DNA of 64,000 nucleotides from Lytechinus variegatus. Lineage: Eukaryota > Echinodermata > Echinoidea > Temnopleuroida > Toxopneustidae. The DNA is taken from assembly GCF_018143015.1 (NCBI RefSeq), contig NC_054748.1, forward strand, positions 19,672,725-19,736,724. The letters run 5' to 3'. Positions within the stretch are counted from its first letter, which is position 1, and each line of letters begins with the position of its first letter. The notes under the pieces were generated by a model. The model saw nothing but the letters and a program-made list of their open reading frames with translations. It made no database searches and was not told the DNA's origin. Made by a program: the position numbers and the translations under genes. Of the stretch, positions 35,020-47,391 are shown one piece after another.

Positions 35020-36790
35020 ATGGCAAATATCGACATCCATTGACTCATAACAACTGCGCTTTTACTATACATTTCGTGCCATTGCCTGAAATACAATAAG
35101 CTATTCTCCGTAAAGCTATTTTATTTCACGTTCGAGTTATTCCATATAATTGCATTTTCAAATTAAATTTCTTCGAATATATCGAAGTCACATCGGTTCT
35201 TTATCAAATACAGGTAAAAAAAATACACAGTATAAGCATGTTCTATAATGATAACGGAGAACGTTGTTTTTACCGTAAAGACCATGATCTCATTTGCTTT
35301 CTGCCTGATCAATACATAAAATATATATATTACAAGAACATACATAGTACAGCATACCAACTATAAAATGAATAGTAAATATTACACTTCCACCATGGTT
35401 ATTACTAGTTAAATATGAAGTATATGTTTATGAATAGAAATTATTTGATTTCTCATGATATATCTAATGACATTATGTCTAAAATACAAGAACTAGAAAT
35501 TTCCCCACACAGGATAAACATGATGAAGATGATGCTTGATAATAGCAAAGTTCCAAATAAAAATTGAGATCCATTGACGATGCTTTTTATGCATTTTAAG
35601 CTATTTTCTTAAATGCCAGCAATATTTGTTTGTTTTGTTTCACATTCAAGTTATCATATATAATTGCATTTTGAAATTGAAGCACTTCAAAAAAATATCA
35701 AAGAGCAGGAATCAGACCAATTCCATGAAGATGATATTTATATATTTACACAGTGTAATCGTGTCTAGATAGAATAATAGCATAGAATAACGACATATTA
35801 CAATTTGTGCATAAAATCATAAACAGTATAGCATACACTCATTAATATCAATGGTAAATATCACATTGCCACGATAGTCATTGCTAGACAAATATTATAT
35901 ACATGACATTTATGAAGAGAGAAACATTTGGTTTCCCACAAAATATGTGTTTCAAGTTGTGGTTGGGTTGTTAAATGGTTTTACTTGACTCGAACATCAG
36001 AGGCAGAAAGGGGTACTTTATTACTTAGCAAGAGTGCGCCCTCTAACTGAATAAACATTATAGGTTATCAGTTGAACAAATCACATAAACAGGATACTGT
36101 TACAATATGTATATTTAACATTATGTCTTATATTTTAAGCACGAGAAATTCTCTCATATAGGATACACATGATAAAGATGATGCTTGATATTAAGTGGAA
36201 AGCTGAAAATAGAAATTGAGATTCATTGACAATATGCTGTTTTATGCATTTTTCGTGCAATTTTCATAAATGAAATAACTTTTTTTAGTGTTTCACACTT
36301 CGAAAAATATCGGAGAGTGATGATCGGACTATCTCCATGGAGATAATATTTATATATTCACACGTTATAATAATGTCTTGATTCACAGCATAGATATCTT
36401 TCAATTTATGAAAACATACAAGTATACGCGCATAAACAGTATACTCTTTTAATATCAATGATCTGACCACCAATGTTGGCATTATTAGTCAAATATTATA
36501 TACGGTCATGAATATGAATAGAGAATCATATGGTTTGTCATAAAATATTTAATAACAATTTGTCTGATATGCAAGTATTAGAATTTCCCCCACCGGAGGA
36601 TAAACATGATTAAGATGATGCTTGATAAATGCAAAGCTGGAAATAAAAAAGATGTAAGGAGCGAAATGTTTTTATATGGGTGAGAAACGAGAAAGAAATG
36701 ATCCAAAAAATGTTTTATGTACTTTTACATTATAGCAGCTTACTTTAGCAGAAAATGGCAACTCGGTGGGTATCACCCCCCCCCATCTTC
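35020..36790. repeat. Degenerate threefold tandem repeat 3' of TRIM gene 3
   Basis: Counterpart of 10915-12905 without the TA-flanked MITE; the empty TA site is at 35827-35828. Confidence 0.6.
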
Positions 36791-36827
36791 TGCGATAATA
36801 ATTATGATATCATGTCATCAATTATTT

Positions 36828-38729
36828 TCAGCGGAATATATAGAGTCTATCCTCAGTGCAGAAAGCGATCTCTCCTGATCGGTACTGCTGGAGGTAACAC
36901 CAATATATCCCTGACTTCTCAATCTTGAAATCATTAACAAGGTTTCGAATGTGTCTTAGTTCATTTGTATACTCGTCAATACTCACCAAACCTTCATCAT
37001 GCTTCACCTTGGCTATCAGGATTGTATTCCATTGAGATACAGCAGCGCAAAGGAAACTACCCGGTTTCTTTAATTTATGTTGTACAGCACCCTGTTTGTC
37101 TATTAATCTGATAGTATCAGATGATTTAGTGATCAGAGAACCATGGTAACTAGTGATTTGATATGGTACATACCCGTTGCATGGTATCTCCCTGACTGCT
37201 TGCCCACCTGCTGTTGAAAATACCTGGATCTTCTTGGCTTTCCTGTAGCTCACATAGATCAGATCATCACCATCAACAGTGAGATCAGAAATCCCACCTT
37301 CATCTTTACTCAGAGTCTTAAACATTACATTCAATTGTGTGTACTCTGGTGTGTACAGTGTAATGTTGTTTGAAGTATCAATCACAACACATCGACCATC
37401 AGAAAGAAACCCTACCCCCGATATTTTAACATCCTTCAGAACTGTCTGCTGAAGCTGACCATCAGTGGAGAAGATTTTCATGCCACCTGGGTTACATCCT
37501 ACTGCCATCCTACCGTCTGGTGTGCCAACCATGGTATTAATGCTACCCTTAGCTGTCAAGGCCACGTTCTTTACATTATCAATATCATAAGTAGGCAAAG
37601 AAACGTCCTTTTCATTAAATGTTTTATTAGTGGGTAAGGCGACGTTTCTTTCAACTACATTCACAATCTTTCCAAGGCCTAGCTCACCCATTCCAACATT
37701 TCTCTTGAACATGACACTTTTCCCCTTTATGCCCGATTTCTTCGGCTGCTCGTAGTCAGGATCCTTTTGATCAAAGACCTCTCGTAACTCTTCACACAGA
37801 GTGTCGTGTGCAGCCAAAGTATCCATATCTAATGGAATCTTTATTTTGTTAGTTACCATTTCAGCCATGGTCGCCAACCGATTGATGTGCTTCTGGGCCG
37901 TGGTCTTCATACTTTCCAGTTCTTTCTTTACTCCTTCGGTCGTTTCCTTGACTTCTCTTACTAGACTTTCCCTCTTTACTGTCAACTGCCGGACTGCATC
38001 ATCATATGCTTTATTAATGTCACTTGTACACTGTTTCTTGGCGCTGTCAACACTTTTAGTCTGTTCATCTATAAAATCAATGTACTTCTGAAAGCATGAT
38101 TGTTTCTTGTCCACCTCTGATTTCAGTTCTTCCATACCCTTCGTGTGTTTGTCCTCGTAAGCTGTTCCCTCGATGACCTTGTGTCCTTCCCCCGTATGTT
38201 CCATAACAACACACCTGAAGCATGTGAATCTCCTGCAGCTGGAACAGAAGCAACACTCGTCTTCTTTTGGATGTTTCCTGCATTTCCGGTATTTACGGAC
38301 TGAAACCTTCCCTGATGAGATCTCACTCATGGCAATGTCTTCATGATCGATAAAGCCTTTCCATTGAGAGTGCGTATTAAGACAAGAGGTGCAGAGATAG
38401 TTGCCACAGTCTTGGCAGTAGACAGCAACATAGAAATTGTCATTTGATTTACAATTTGTGCAAATATGAGGATGGCCCTCCATATCCTCTATCAGACTCT
38501 TCAAAGCAAGATTTACCTGTAGTTTGCCGACATCTTAGTTTGGGACCTGGGTCACAGCTCTGCAGACAGGGCATCGGATCTGGCAGTTACCGTGACACTC
38601 TAAGAGGTTGACCAGGCAAGTCTTGCAGAAAGTGTGAGAACAAGACAGGATCTTGGGATCGGTGAATGTAGAAAGACATACTGGACACTCTGTACTCTGG
38701 GTGATGACAGTCTTTAATGCTTCAGCCAT
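36828..38729 (-). pseudogene. TRIM copy 3 with a stop at codon 65
   Basis: The frame matches the other copies over all 634 codons, but codon 65, CAA (Gln) in copies 1 and 4, is TAA here (38535-38537). The product would end after the RING, as a 64-residue RING-only peptide. The rest (second B-box C/H ligands, coiled coil identical or nearly so to copies 1 and 4, propeller) stays open, so the stop is recent. The splice acceptor before the ATG is kept (exon starts at 38747). About 45 bases upstream of the candidate first exon a LINE and an SCYL2 fragment have been placed, which probably removed its promoter. A short RING-only product or restart at an internal Met is possible but not indicated. 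Confidence 0.85.
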
Positions 38730-39044
38730 GGTTGGGTTTATAGAAGACTGAAAAATAATTATTATTAAACAAGATGCAGAATAATAAACACGTAAGGACC
38801 ATAGAATCTGCCATTTGACTTACATCACTGAGTAATAAAAGGATCACGTTGGGTTTTGGAATAGGGAAAGAAATGGGAGGAGCAAGGGGAAATTGGGAAT
38901 GATGAGGGGGAGGGAGAAAGGGGAATGGAAAGAGGAGCTTGGTACAATGGGAATAAATTGGGAAGGTGAAAGGAAAGGAGTGAAAACAAAAGAAGATTAT
39001 TAGGAATTATATTGCTTTAAAAAGAGTGTTATTTTTATAAGTTT

Positions 39045-39783
39045 ATTTCCAATTAGTCTAATGCCATTTCGTCCAATTACCAAACTCTTTTACTATCATT
39101 TGGTCTAACATAATCCACTATCCACATTGTCTAATTGCAATTTCTTTCACTCACCAGTTTATATAATAACCAGTTCGTCTAATAGCAATTAAGTCTAAAA
39201 TCTAGTCTAACTGGACTTAGTATTAATTGGACAAAATAAATAAACATGAAATGGATATTTATTTAGATTAACTGGTTATGAGACGAAATGGTAATAGACG
39301 AACTGGTGATTAGACGAAGTGATGATTGGACCAAATGGTTTTTAGACGAAATTTTTTTTTCTTAAGTTTTTATTGGGTTTTCATAATTTTGTATAACAAA
39401 TCACATATAATTAATACGAGTAATTTAAAATATAACAGAATAAACAAATAAGAAAAGAAAAACAGGCAGCATACACATTATTAGTTTACATTAGAAGAAG
39501 TACAGCTTATCAACAGATAATACTTGATAAACATGTAGTAAAAACAGTCACTTTGTCTCTTCTCTGTATTCCTCATCCCCTAGTAAAGTCAAGAATGTAA
39601 TAACAGAGGAATAAAATCATTTGATTCACCTATTATTAAAGATTAACAAATTCCATTCTAAAAAGGCATATTAAGTTTTCTTCAGTTACAAAAATTGATG
39701 TTGATGGACCGAATGGCACTAGACTAAATCAAGGTAGACCATGTGGTGAGTGGAAGAATTGGCATTAGACGAATAGGCAATTT
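39045..39783. mobile_element. TU-like foldback element in TRIM 3 intron
   Basis: Counterpart of 15181-15940, with the same inverted arms and interior. Confidence 0.6.
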
Positions 39784-40102
39784 ACCTTTGCATTTTCCAC
39801 ATTACTTCCGGGTTGGAAAATAAGTCTGATCACCCCTAAACAACGATCTTTGTATATATAATTTAATTGTTTCGATCCTGTCTGTTCAAAGATGGTGATG
39901 TTACAATTTCTCACTGGAAACAATCGCTTATTATTGAAGAAAAATGGCAATCCAGTAATATTAAAGATATAATCATTAAACAAGCCATATCAATCAGAGT
40001 GTGATTTCAAATTCGACACGTTTCTGATACATATGGCATTTGAATGTGTAAAATATATACAGAATATCTTTGGAAAATACATGAATTATTCATTATACTT
40101 AC

Positions 40103-40146
40103 ATCAAAATGCTTATGTCCATTAAAAACGATATGTTTCTCAGTTT
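40103..40146 (-). promoter_or_regulatory. Candidate first-exon remnant of TRIM copy 3, promoter displaced
   Basis: The donor GTAAGTATA starts at 40102. Similarity to the units 1 and 2 upstream region stops at CTCAGTTT (40140-40147) and resumes at GATCGAAGCAATAG (41318). The intervening 1.17 kb is an insertion. Confidence 0.4.
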
Positions 40147-40195
40147 TATTGTAACATATTTAATCAGGATAAAGATAAAACATGATCAGCCGAGG

Positions 40196-40213
40196 CTGTT
40201 TGACATCATGGTC
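40196..40213 (-). pseudogene. Stranded fragment of SCYL2 microexon
   Basis: The first 18 bases of the SCYL2 microexon (GACCATGATGTCAAACAG, one base different from 4805-4822) and its intron side with TTGTCAG and the GTGTGTGT tract are duplicated here. They are followed by the same LINE 3' end. On the other side the sequence switches to unrelated DNA (CCTCGGCTGATC). Confidence 0.75.
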
Positions 40214-40261
40214 CTGACAACACACACATAATATATACAATGCATAAAAATAATTTCTAAA

Positions 40262-41317
40262 AAGTAGATAGATAGATAGATAGATGGATAGAGAAATGGT
40301 TTTATTAAAAAAAACACTTCATGGTAGCCCAAAGGCTAAATTTACATTGTTTTACATTGTAAAGATCTTGTTACATGTAAGATTAGGTATATACAAAGAC
40401 AATTTTGAACAACATGAAAATTTCAAAGTAAACTATCAATATACAAAAATCATAAAAATACAAACATAAGCCTCCAAACCAATTAAGTTAGAATAATAAA
40501 AGATTGTGAGCCATGCATGTAGTAAACTACATGCATGGCTCACAATATAAAAATATTTATAAGTGGTATGACCTAGACGAAGAACAGGATAAAAGAAAGA
40601 AGAAAGACGAGAGAGGAAGGTAAGAGAAAGAGGAGGGGGAGAGGTGGGAGAAGGAAATAAAAGAAGGTCAGTCTATTAGAAAACAATACATATCATTTCA
40701 TTAAACGACGGCTTTAAAATATTGGCATTTATACATACGTCTAATAACTTCAAGAGAATTTGCATTTTGAATATCAGATGGGAGGCTATTCCAAACCAAG
40801 CCACCAGCATATTTAAAACAACTCTTATTCGAGAGTAGGCTTTGGTAAAACGACGTTCAACGTATTGGCAAGTCTAGTATTAACAGAATGTCTTTCAAAA
40901 ACCATTTCCACTTCATTGCACATTCGGACTGGGGCCTTTTCATGAATACAGTTATACATTATACAAGCTAAAAAGTAATCACGTCTGATATCAAGAGTTT
41001 GCCATTTAAGAGAATTAATTATATCAAGGCCATTTACATAATAATCAAAATTGCCTGTTACTATGCGTGCAGCCCTTTTCTGTAATCGTAAAAGTGTATT
41101 TCTATTATATAAAGAACAGTTTCCCCATACGGAACAAGAATAATCAAAGGTTGGTTGTATGGTGCATTTATATATTTTATTCAAATCATCCTTGTTTGAA
41201 AATTTACTAATTTTCATTAGTGTGAATATTTTGTAACTTTAAGACTTAATTAAATATTTTATATGAGCATCCCAGCATAGTTTACAATCTAACATTATGT
41301 CTAGGTATCTTATGCTT
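40262..41317 (-). mobile_element. LINE 3' end, copy B
   Basis: Nearly identical to copy A (4865-5930), including the frame change, palindromic hairpin and AGAT microsatellite at 40264-40290. The reverse transcriptase end QPTFDYSCSVWGN...RAARIVTG is readable. An extra frame change near 41240 splits off the N-terminal part. Confidence 0.85.
40503..40546. repeat. Perfect 21-bp palindromic hairpin, LINE copy B
   Basis: Identical to 5104-5147, with a two-base loop. Confidence 0.9.
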
Positions 41318-41607
41318 TGATCGAAGCAATAGTATTATACAGGGTCTAATAGCAGCAGTATTATATATTTTGGCTACATCAATTCATCATAATGGTGGTG
41401 CGTAGTGAATCGTGTGCAAATTTACACTTGTTTACGAATTCTAGTTCAATATCAAACTATTTTTAGTGATTGGGAATTCCCAGTAACCTTTGACATGTTT
41501 CAGTTGTGCATTCATGTACTTCAATTCAGCGTAACGGTTGATTCACGGGTTTTCTTTTTACCTGATTGAAAATAATCGAAATGTTTGAAGTATATTATTG
41601 ACTTGTT

Positions 41608-41934
41608 TAGAGACAAAAAAAAGAAAAGAACGAAAAGAAGAAAAGAAAGAAAAAATGGTAGGACGGAAAAGGAACATAAGAAGAAAGGAAGAAAGGATTC
41701 AATAAAAATACAAAAAGAAAGAAAGAAAAAGAAGGAAAGAATGAATGAAAGAGAGGAGGGAAGAAAAAATAAAAGAAAAGGGAAGGAATTAATAAAATGA
41801 ATAGATAGAGAAAGAAAGAAATGAAGTAATAAAGAAAGAAATGAATAACGAAAGGAAGGAAGAAAGAAAAAAGAAAGAAAAGGAGAAGGAAAAAATGAAT
41901 GAAAAAGGAAAGAATGAAAGGAACAAAGGGAAAA

Positions 41935-41992
<58 letters not shown>

Positions 41993-42300
41993 AAAAAAGG
42001 AAAGAATGAAAGGAACAAAGAAAGAAAAAAGGAATAATAAAGAGAAGATGGAAATAAGAAAATACAGGAACAATGAGATTATGAAAAAGGAAGAAACAAA
42101 GTCATTATTGAAAAAAGAAAATAGGATTGGAAAAGAAGAATGACATGAGAAAAAAGGGAAGAACAAAAGATGTAAGAAAAAACGTAATAGTTAAAAAGGG
42201 AAGGTGAGAGATAAAAGGAGAAAAGAGGAAAACAATAGGCAAAAAATGGAGGAGGAAATATAAGAAAGAAGAATAGAAGAAGAAAAAAAAAGAGAAATGA
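41608..42300 (+). repeat. Purine-rich tract, unit 4
   Basis: Counterpart of 6205-7132. A perfect (GAAA)n run occupies about 41937-41992. Non-coding. Confidence 0.85.
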
Positions 42301-42376
42301 AAAAGCAGAAATATTGATCTTACTTTGCTGGAGGCAAATCCTGATTTGACATCTCGTCTTTTCAAGATGGAATTAG

Positions 42377-43579
42377 CAGGGGCGGATCCCAAAAATTTTA
42401 AATGCGGGGGGGGGGGGCGTAACCCGCACCAAAGGTACGTCTTGTCGGGGGGATCTAGCTGGGGTCCTCCCCAAGAAAATTTTGTAAAAATTAAGCCCCC
42501 TCATGGTATGCGATTTCAGCGTTCTGAGGTCAGTCACTCTATAAGAAAATTTTCGAGTTCATAAGTAAAAGGGCGTTATGATATAAAGTTGCCGCTAGAG
42601 GCTTGGTGACTGAAATAGAAAAATAAGATTGTGGTACGCATTTATCAATGCAGATATGGTAGAGTAGGCGTGATTTACCAAGTCTTCTTCTTTACATCGT
42701 ATGCATACTGTCAACCAATGAAATGTTCCAACGCAGTAAATCCAATATAGACATGTCATATATGATGTCACTACTTCTAAAAAAAACACGCTTTCAGTGA
42801 TGAGTAAGTTGTTTTTGTATATCAGCAAAAACGTGTCCGGTAGCGTAGTTTGCCTTCATATGAACCAACTGAATGCGGTCCCATTGCGGGTATAGGCCTG
42901 TGGGGTCGGACCGGTCGTTACGAGGTCGTAAGTTAAACATGGGTATGATACCTCATTCTTCTGTTTTAAACGTTTCTCTCTACTTAAAAAGGACACCCTT
43001 TTTCTACATGTTGCCCCAAAATAGGGGGCTCGGGCTGACTGACCCACCCCCATTATCGACCAAAAAAGTAGTAGGAACAGTAGGAATATGTGCCGCGGGC
43101 GAGACAAATAACAGGGGCTTAATTTGAGCGGGTTTATTGTAAAAAGGAGGGTCCTCGGAGCAGGCTTCAGAACCACAAATATTTGTAAAAACGGGGGTCC
43201 TTGGTCGCCTGCGTGTGAGTGCGTATGCAAATCCCTATGGAACGTGTATGCAGGTAGCCCGGTGGCAGGGTCTTGCGCAGAGGCAATGTTCGGACAGCGC
43301 TCTGCGACCGCTTTTCATCAAAATTGCCGCTCATTGTAGCAGATCAACGCGACTGGAACGGCACAACGGAAACATGCGAAGCTTTTGGAACAGATTTCTT
43401 TCTTCTTTTTTGTCGATGATAAAATGCTATGCTTTGGAGGGGCTTTCTTTGTTCTTTTTCTCAATAAGACAAAATGCTATGCCTCGGAACGGAAATTTGA
43501 GTGTAAAAATGGGGGTCGCGGGACATACCCACTATGAGTGCCCCCGGGCTTGGCACCCCCCCCCTTGGATTCACCCCTG
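42377..43579. mobile_element. hAT-like element, unit 4
   Basis: Left end CAGGGGCGGATCCC, right end CCCCTTGGATTCACCCCTG. The two ends are clearer inverses here than in unit 1. No insertions inside. Confidence 0.6.
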
Positions 43580-43761
43580 ATTAACTGATGACTACAACAT
43601 ATATCAAATCTCTAAAAGGGGGAGATACTCCAGAATTGAAATAAAATGATTGGAACAAATAATAATAAGGGAAAATTTGACAAAGAACATACTGGAAATC
43701 TCATCAAAAACGTAAAAGAAAAAACAACGTTATGACATGTTAGATTATGCAGTATTTCGGT

Positions 43762-44347
43762 CAGTGGCGTAACTACGGTGGGGGGCACGTGCCCCCCCCC
43801 CCACCATCGGCTGACAAAGAAAAATCAAGCAAACTGGGAAAAGGAGAAAAAGAGGGAGAAGGAAGAGAAACGTAGTAGGAAAGAAGAAATTATTATTCAT
43901 TATAATGTTATATCATATTGTAATCGTGTTATGTTACATTACATAATAAACATTCTATCATAACTTTATTAAACATGATTTGCTTAGGGCCTATGTCTTC
44001 AGTGTTCCTGGTGCTAGCATTGTCTGTTTAGCGAGATATATAATCCTGTTGTACTAAAACCTCCCGTTTTCAAGTCAATATACACCAAATATATTTCCTC
44101 GCACTTCGAGTTATTGTTTTATGTAGTGACATATGCTTCTTTTTCATGACTAGTTAAAGTGATTGCCCATATTAAGGTCTTAATATTAAACATTTTCTGT
44201 CCGTGATTACGTTCGCATTAGTGGATTGGTCTGCTCTCCATGCATGAATTCCTAAAATCAGTCCTTAAAATGTCCCCTTTTCTGATCTGAATATCAAAAA
44301 TTTTCGGCTCGCGCTGTGGTCTTAGTGAATTCCTACAAGCATGCTCT
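43762..44347. mobile_element. Replacement segment with hAT-type left end
   Basis: It begins CAGTGGCGTAACTACGG plus a G-run, a common hAT-type terminus. It runs to GCATGCTCTAAA, where unit sequence resumes. No matching right end is seen, so the element was cut by a deletion that removed unit sequence equivalent to 8792-9922. Confidence 0.5.
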
Positions 44348-45345
44348 AAAAAACAATAACTGTAATAATATCAGCCAAATTACAGCAAATATGAATTATG
44401 ATATTCTGTTATTATTATATTACTACTCTTTTACAGATTTTGAAATTGCATTTCCTTTATTCACTTTTCAACGTTTACATTATAATGTTTGGTTTCGTAC
44501 ATTTTAAGAAAATTTCTAAAAGTTATTATGTATACTATGATAAAATTGATGATCAAATCTTTTATAGTTCCTGAAAATGAAGAGCACAATTGATTTTACC
44601 TTTTAATAAACTCATTCTACTTGTAAACTCGACATATCGTATTGTAGAGCTGTATATTGTGAACTTGGTTCTTAAATACTAACATGTTATTTTATTTATG
44701 CATATGCACATAATTGTTCTCGATCATATTTGTGCAAATATAAACAATTGCATTCATAGTGATCATACTTTCCTTCTCAATTGAATAATTAATTAATGAC
44801 GTTTTCTCTTCATTCTGGATATACTGCATGATTCTTGATGAAAGAGAATTTTTGCTAAAAATAAGTATATCTGTAGACTATAAATTAATTATGATATTAC
44901 AGTTTCATTTTTTCCCACGATAATAGCAGGTCATATCTGACGTGATCTTCTATCGAATTGAATCCTTTTTTAAAAGGCAAAATCCGAAGCAGAAATTTGA
45001 AATTATATTATTGAATGATTTTCAAAACTTAGATAGAATGTAACAATTTGATTGAGTTATGTTCTTTCCTCAAGATTTTTACGACCACGGGGAAAAGAAG
45101 AAAAGTAAATGAAACTAAAAGGCTGAACATATCATTGTCTGAATATTATGTCGAAATCTATCACAAAATTAGATGTTTGCACCGTTTTGCTAGCTCCCAG
45201 CTTTTTAGGAATTTTGCCTCCTCAAAAAATTTCTTTTCGCTCCATTTGATTTCTTTTATTTTTTACAAAGTTATAATATATGCAAAACAATATATAAATA
45301 TAGATTTAATATAGTTATGGACCAATAAAAAGTTCTTCAGACCTC

Positions 45346-47345
45346 TATGGATGGCAAATATCGACATCAATTAACTCATTACAACTGCGCTTTTACTGTA
45401 CATTTCGTGCCATTGCCTGAAATACAATAACAAATTCTTCGTTTAAGCTATTTCATTTCACATTCGAGTTATTCCATATAATTGCATTTTCAAATTAAAT
45501 TTCTTCGAATTTATCGAAGTCACATCGGTTCTATATCAAATACAGGTAAAAAAAATACACAGTATAAGCATGTTCTATAACGGAGAACGTTGTTTCACTT
45601 CCTTTCTGCCTGATCAATGCATACAAAATACCTATTACAAAAACATACATGCATACATAGTACAGCATACCAACTTTAAAATGAATGGTAAATATTACAC
45701 TTCCACCATGGTTATTACTAGTTAAATATGAAGTATATGTTTAGAAATAGAAATTATTTGATTTCTCATGATATATCTAATAACATTATGTCTAAAATAC
45801 AAGAACTAGAAATTTCCCCACACAGGATAAACATAATGAAGATGATGCTTGATGATAGCAAAGTTCCAAATAAAAATTGAGATCCATTGACGTTGCTTTT
45901 TATGCATTTTATGCTATTTTCTTAAATGCCGGCAATATTTGTTTGTTTTGTTTCACATTCAAGTTATCATATATAATTGCATTTTAAAATTGAAGCACTT
46001 CAAAAAAATATGAAAGAGCAGGAATCAGACCAATTCCATGAAGATGATATTTATATATTTACACAGTGTAACATGCCTTGATAGAATGATAGCATAGAAT
46101 AACGACATATACATGCATAAAATCATAAACAGTACACAGCAAAAGCTGTGGTGTTAACCGGTGTACATAGAGGACCACACCAGTTATTTTAAACCGGTTT
46201 AAAATGGTGTTATTACAACATCTTTTGTTGTCACAGTTACACTCTTTGGTGTTATGTTTAATCTCGAGGGTGTGATTTTAACACCTCAGGGTGTGGTCTC
46301 TAGTAACACCAATTGGTGTCAGTTTTAACACCGCAGTGTTTACAGTGTATAGCATACACTAATTAATATCAATGGTAAATATCACATTGCCACGATAGTC
46401 ATTGCTAGACAAGTATTATATACATGACATATTTGAAGAGAGAAACATTTGGTTTCCCATAAAATATGTGTTTCAAGTTGTAGTTGGGTTGTTAAATGGT
46501 TTTACTTGACTCGAACATCAGAGAGGAGTTAGAGATTTCTTACAGGCAGAAAGGGGGTACTTTATTACTTAGCAAGAGTGCGCCCTCTAGTTGAATAAAC
46601 ATTATAGGTTATCAGTTGAACAAATCACATAAACAGGATACTGTTACAATATGTATATTTAACATCATGTCTTATATTTAAGCACGAGAAATTCCCTCAC
46701 ATAGGGTACACATGATAAAGATGATGCTTGATATTAAGTGGAAAGCTGAAACTAAAAATTGAGATTCAATGACTATATGCTGTTTTATGCATTTTTCGTG
46801 CAATTTTCATAAATGAAATAAGTTTTTTAAGTGTTTCACACTCCGAAAAATATCGAAGAGTGATGATCAGACCATCTCCATGAAGATGATTATTTTTATA
46901 TTCACACGTTATAATAATGTCTTGATTCACAGCATACATGTAGATATCTTTCAATTTATGAAAACCTATAGTATACGCGCATAAACAGTAAACTCTTTTA
47001 ATATCAATGATCTCACCACCCATCATGCCCATGCTGGCATATTACTAGTCAAATATTATATACAGTCATGAATATGAATAGAGAATCATATGGTTTGTCA
47101 TAAACATTTAACAACAATTTGTCTGATATGCAAGTACTAGAATTTCCCCCACACAGAGGATAAACATGATAAATATGATGGTTGGTACATGCAAAATTGA
47201 AAACAAATAGTTGTAAGAAGCGAAATGCTCTTTATGGGTAAGAAATCCAGAAAGAAATGATCCAACAATTGTTTTATGTATTTTTACATTATAGCAGCTT
47301 ACTTTTAGCAGAAAATGGCAACTCGGTGGGTATCACTCCCCCCCC
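45346..47345. repeat. Degenerate threefold tandem repeat 3' of TRIM gene 4
   Basis: Counterpart of 10915-12905, close to the unit 1 version. Confidence 0.6.
46135..46347. mobile_element. TA-flanked MITE, unit 4
   Basis: Same insertion as 11706-11918. Confidence 0.85.
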
Positions 47346-47391
47346 CCCATCTTCTGCGATAATAATTATGATATCATGTCATCAATTATTT

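Larger units (their letters stand above)
26681..40147. repeat. Tandem TRIM unit 3 (~13.5 kb with insertions)
   Basis: Same order as unit 1, enlarged by nested hAT elements (28042-30654) and by the element at 32296-33248. It lacks the TA-flanked MITE present in the other three units. Confidence 0.9.
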
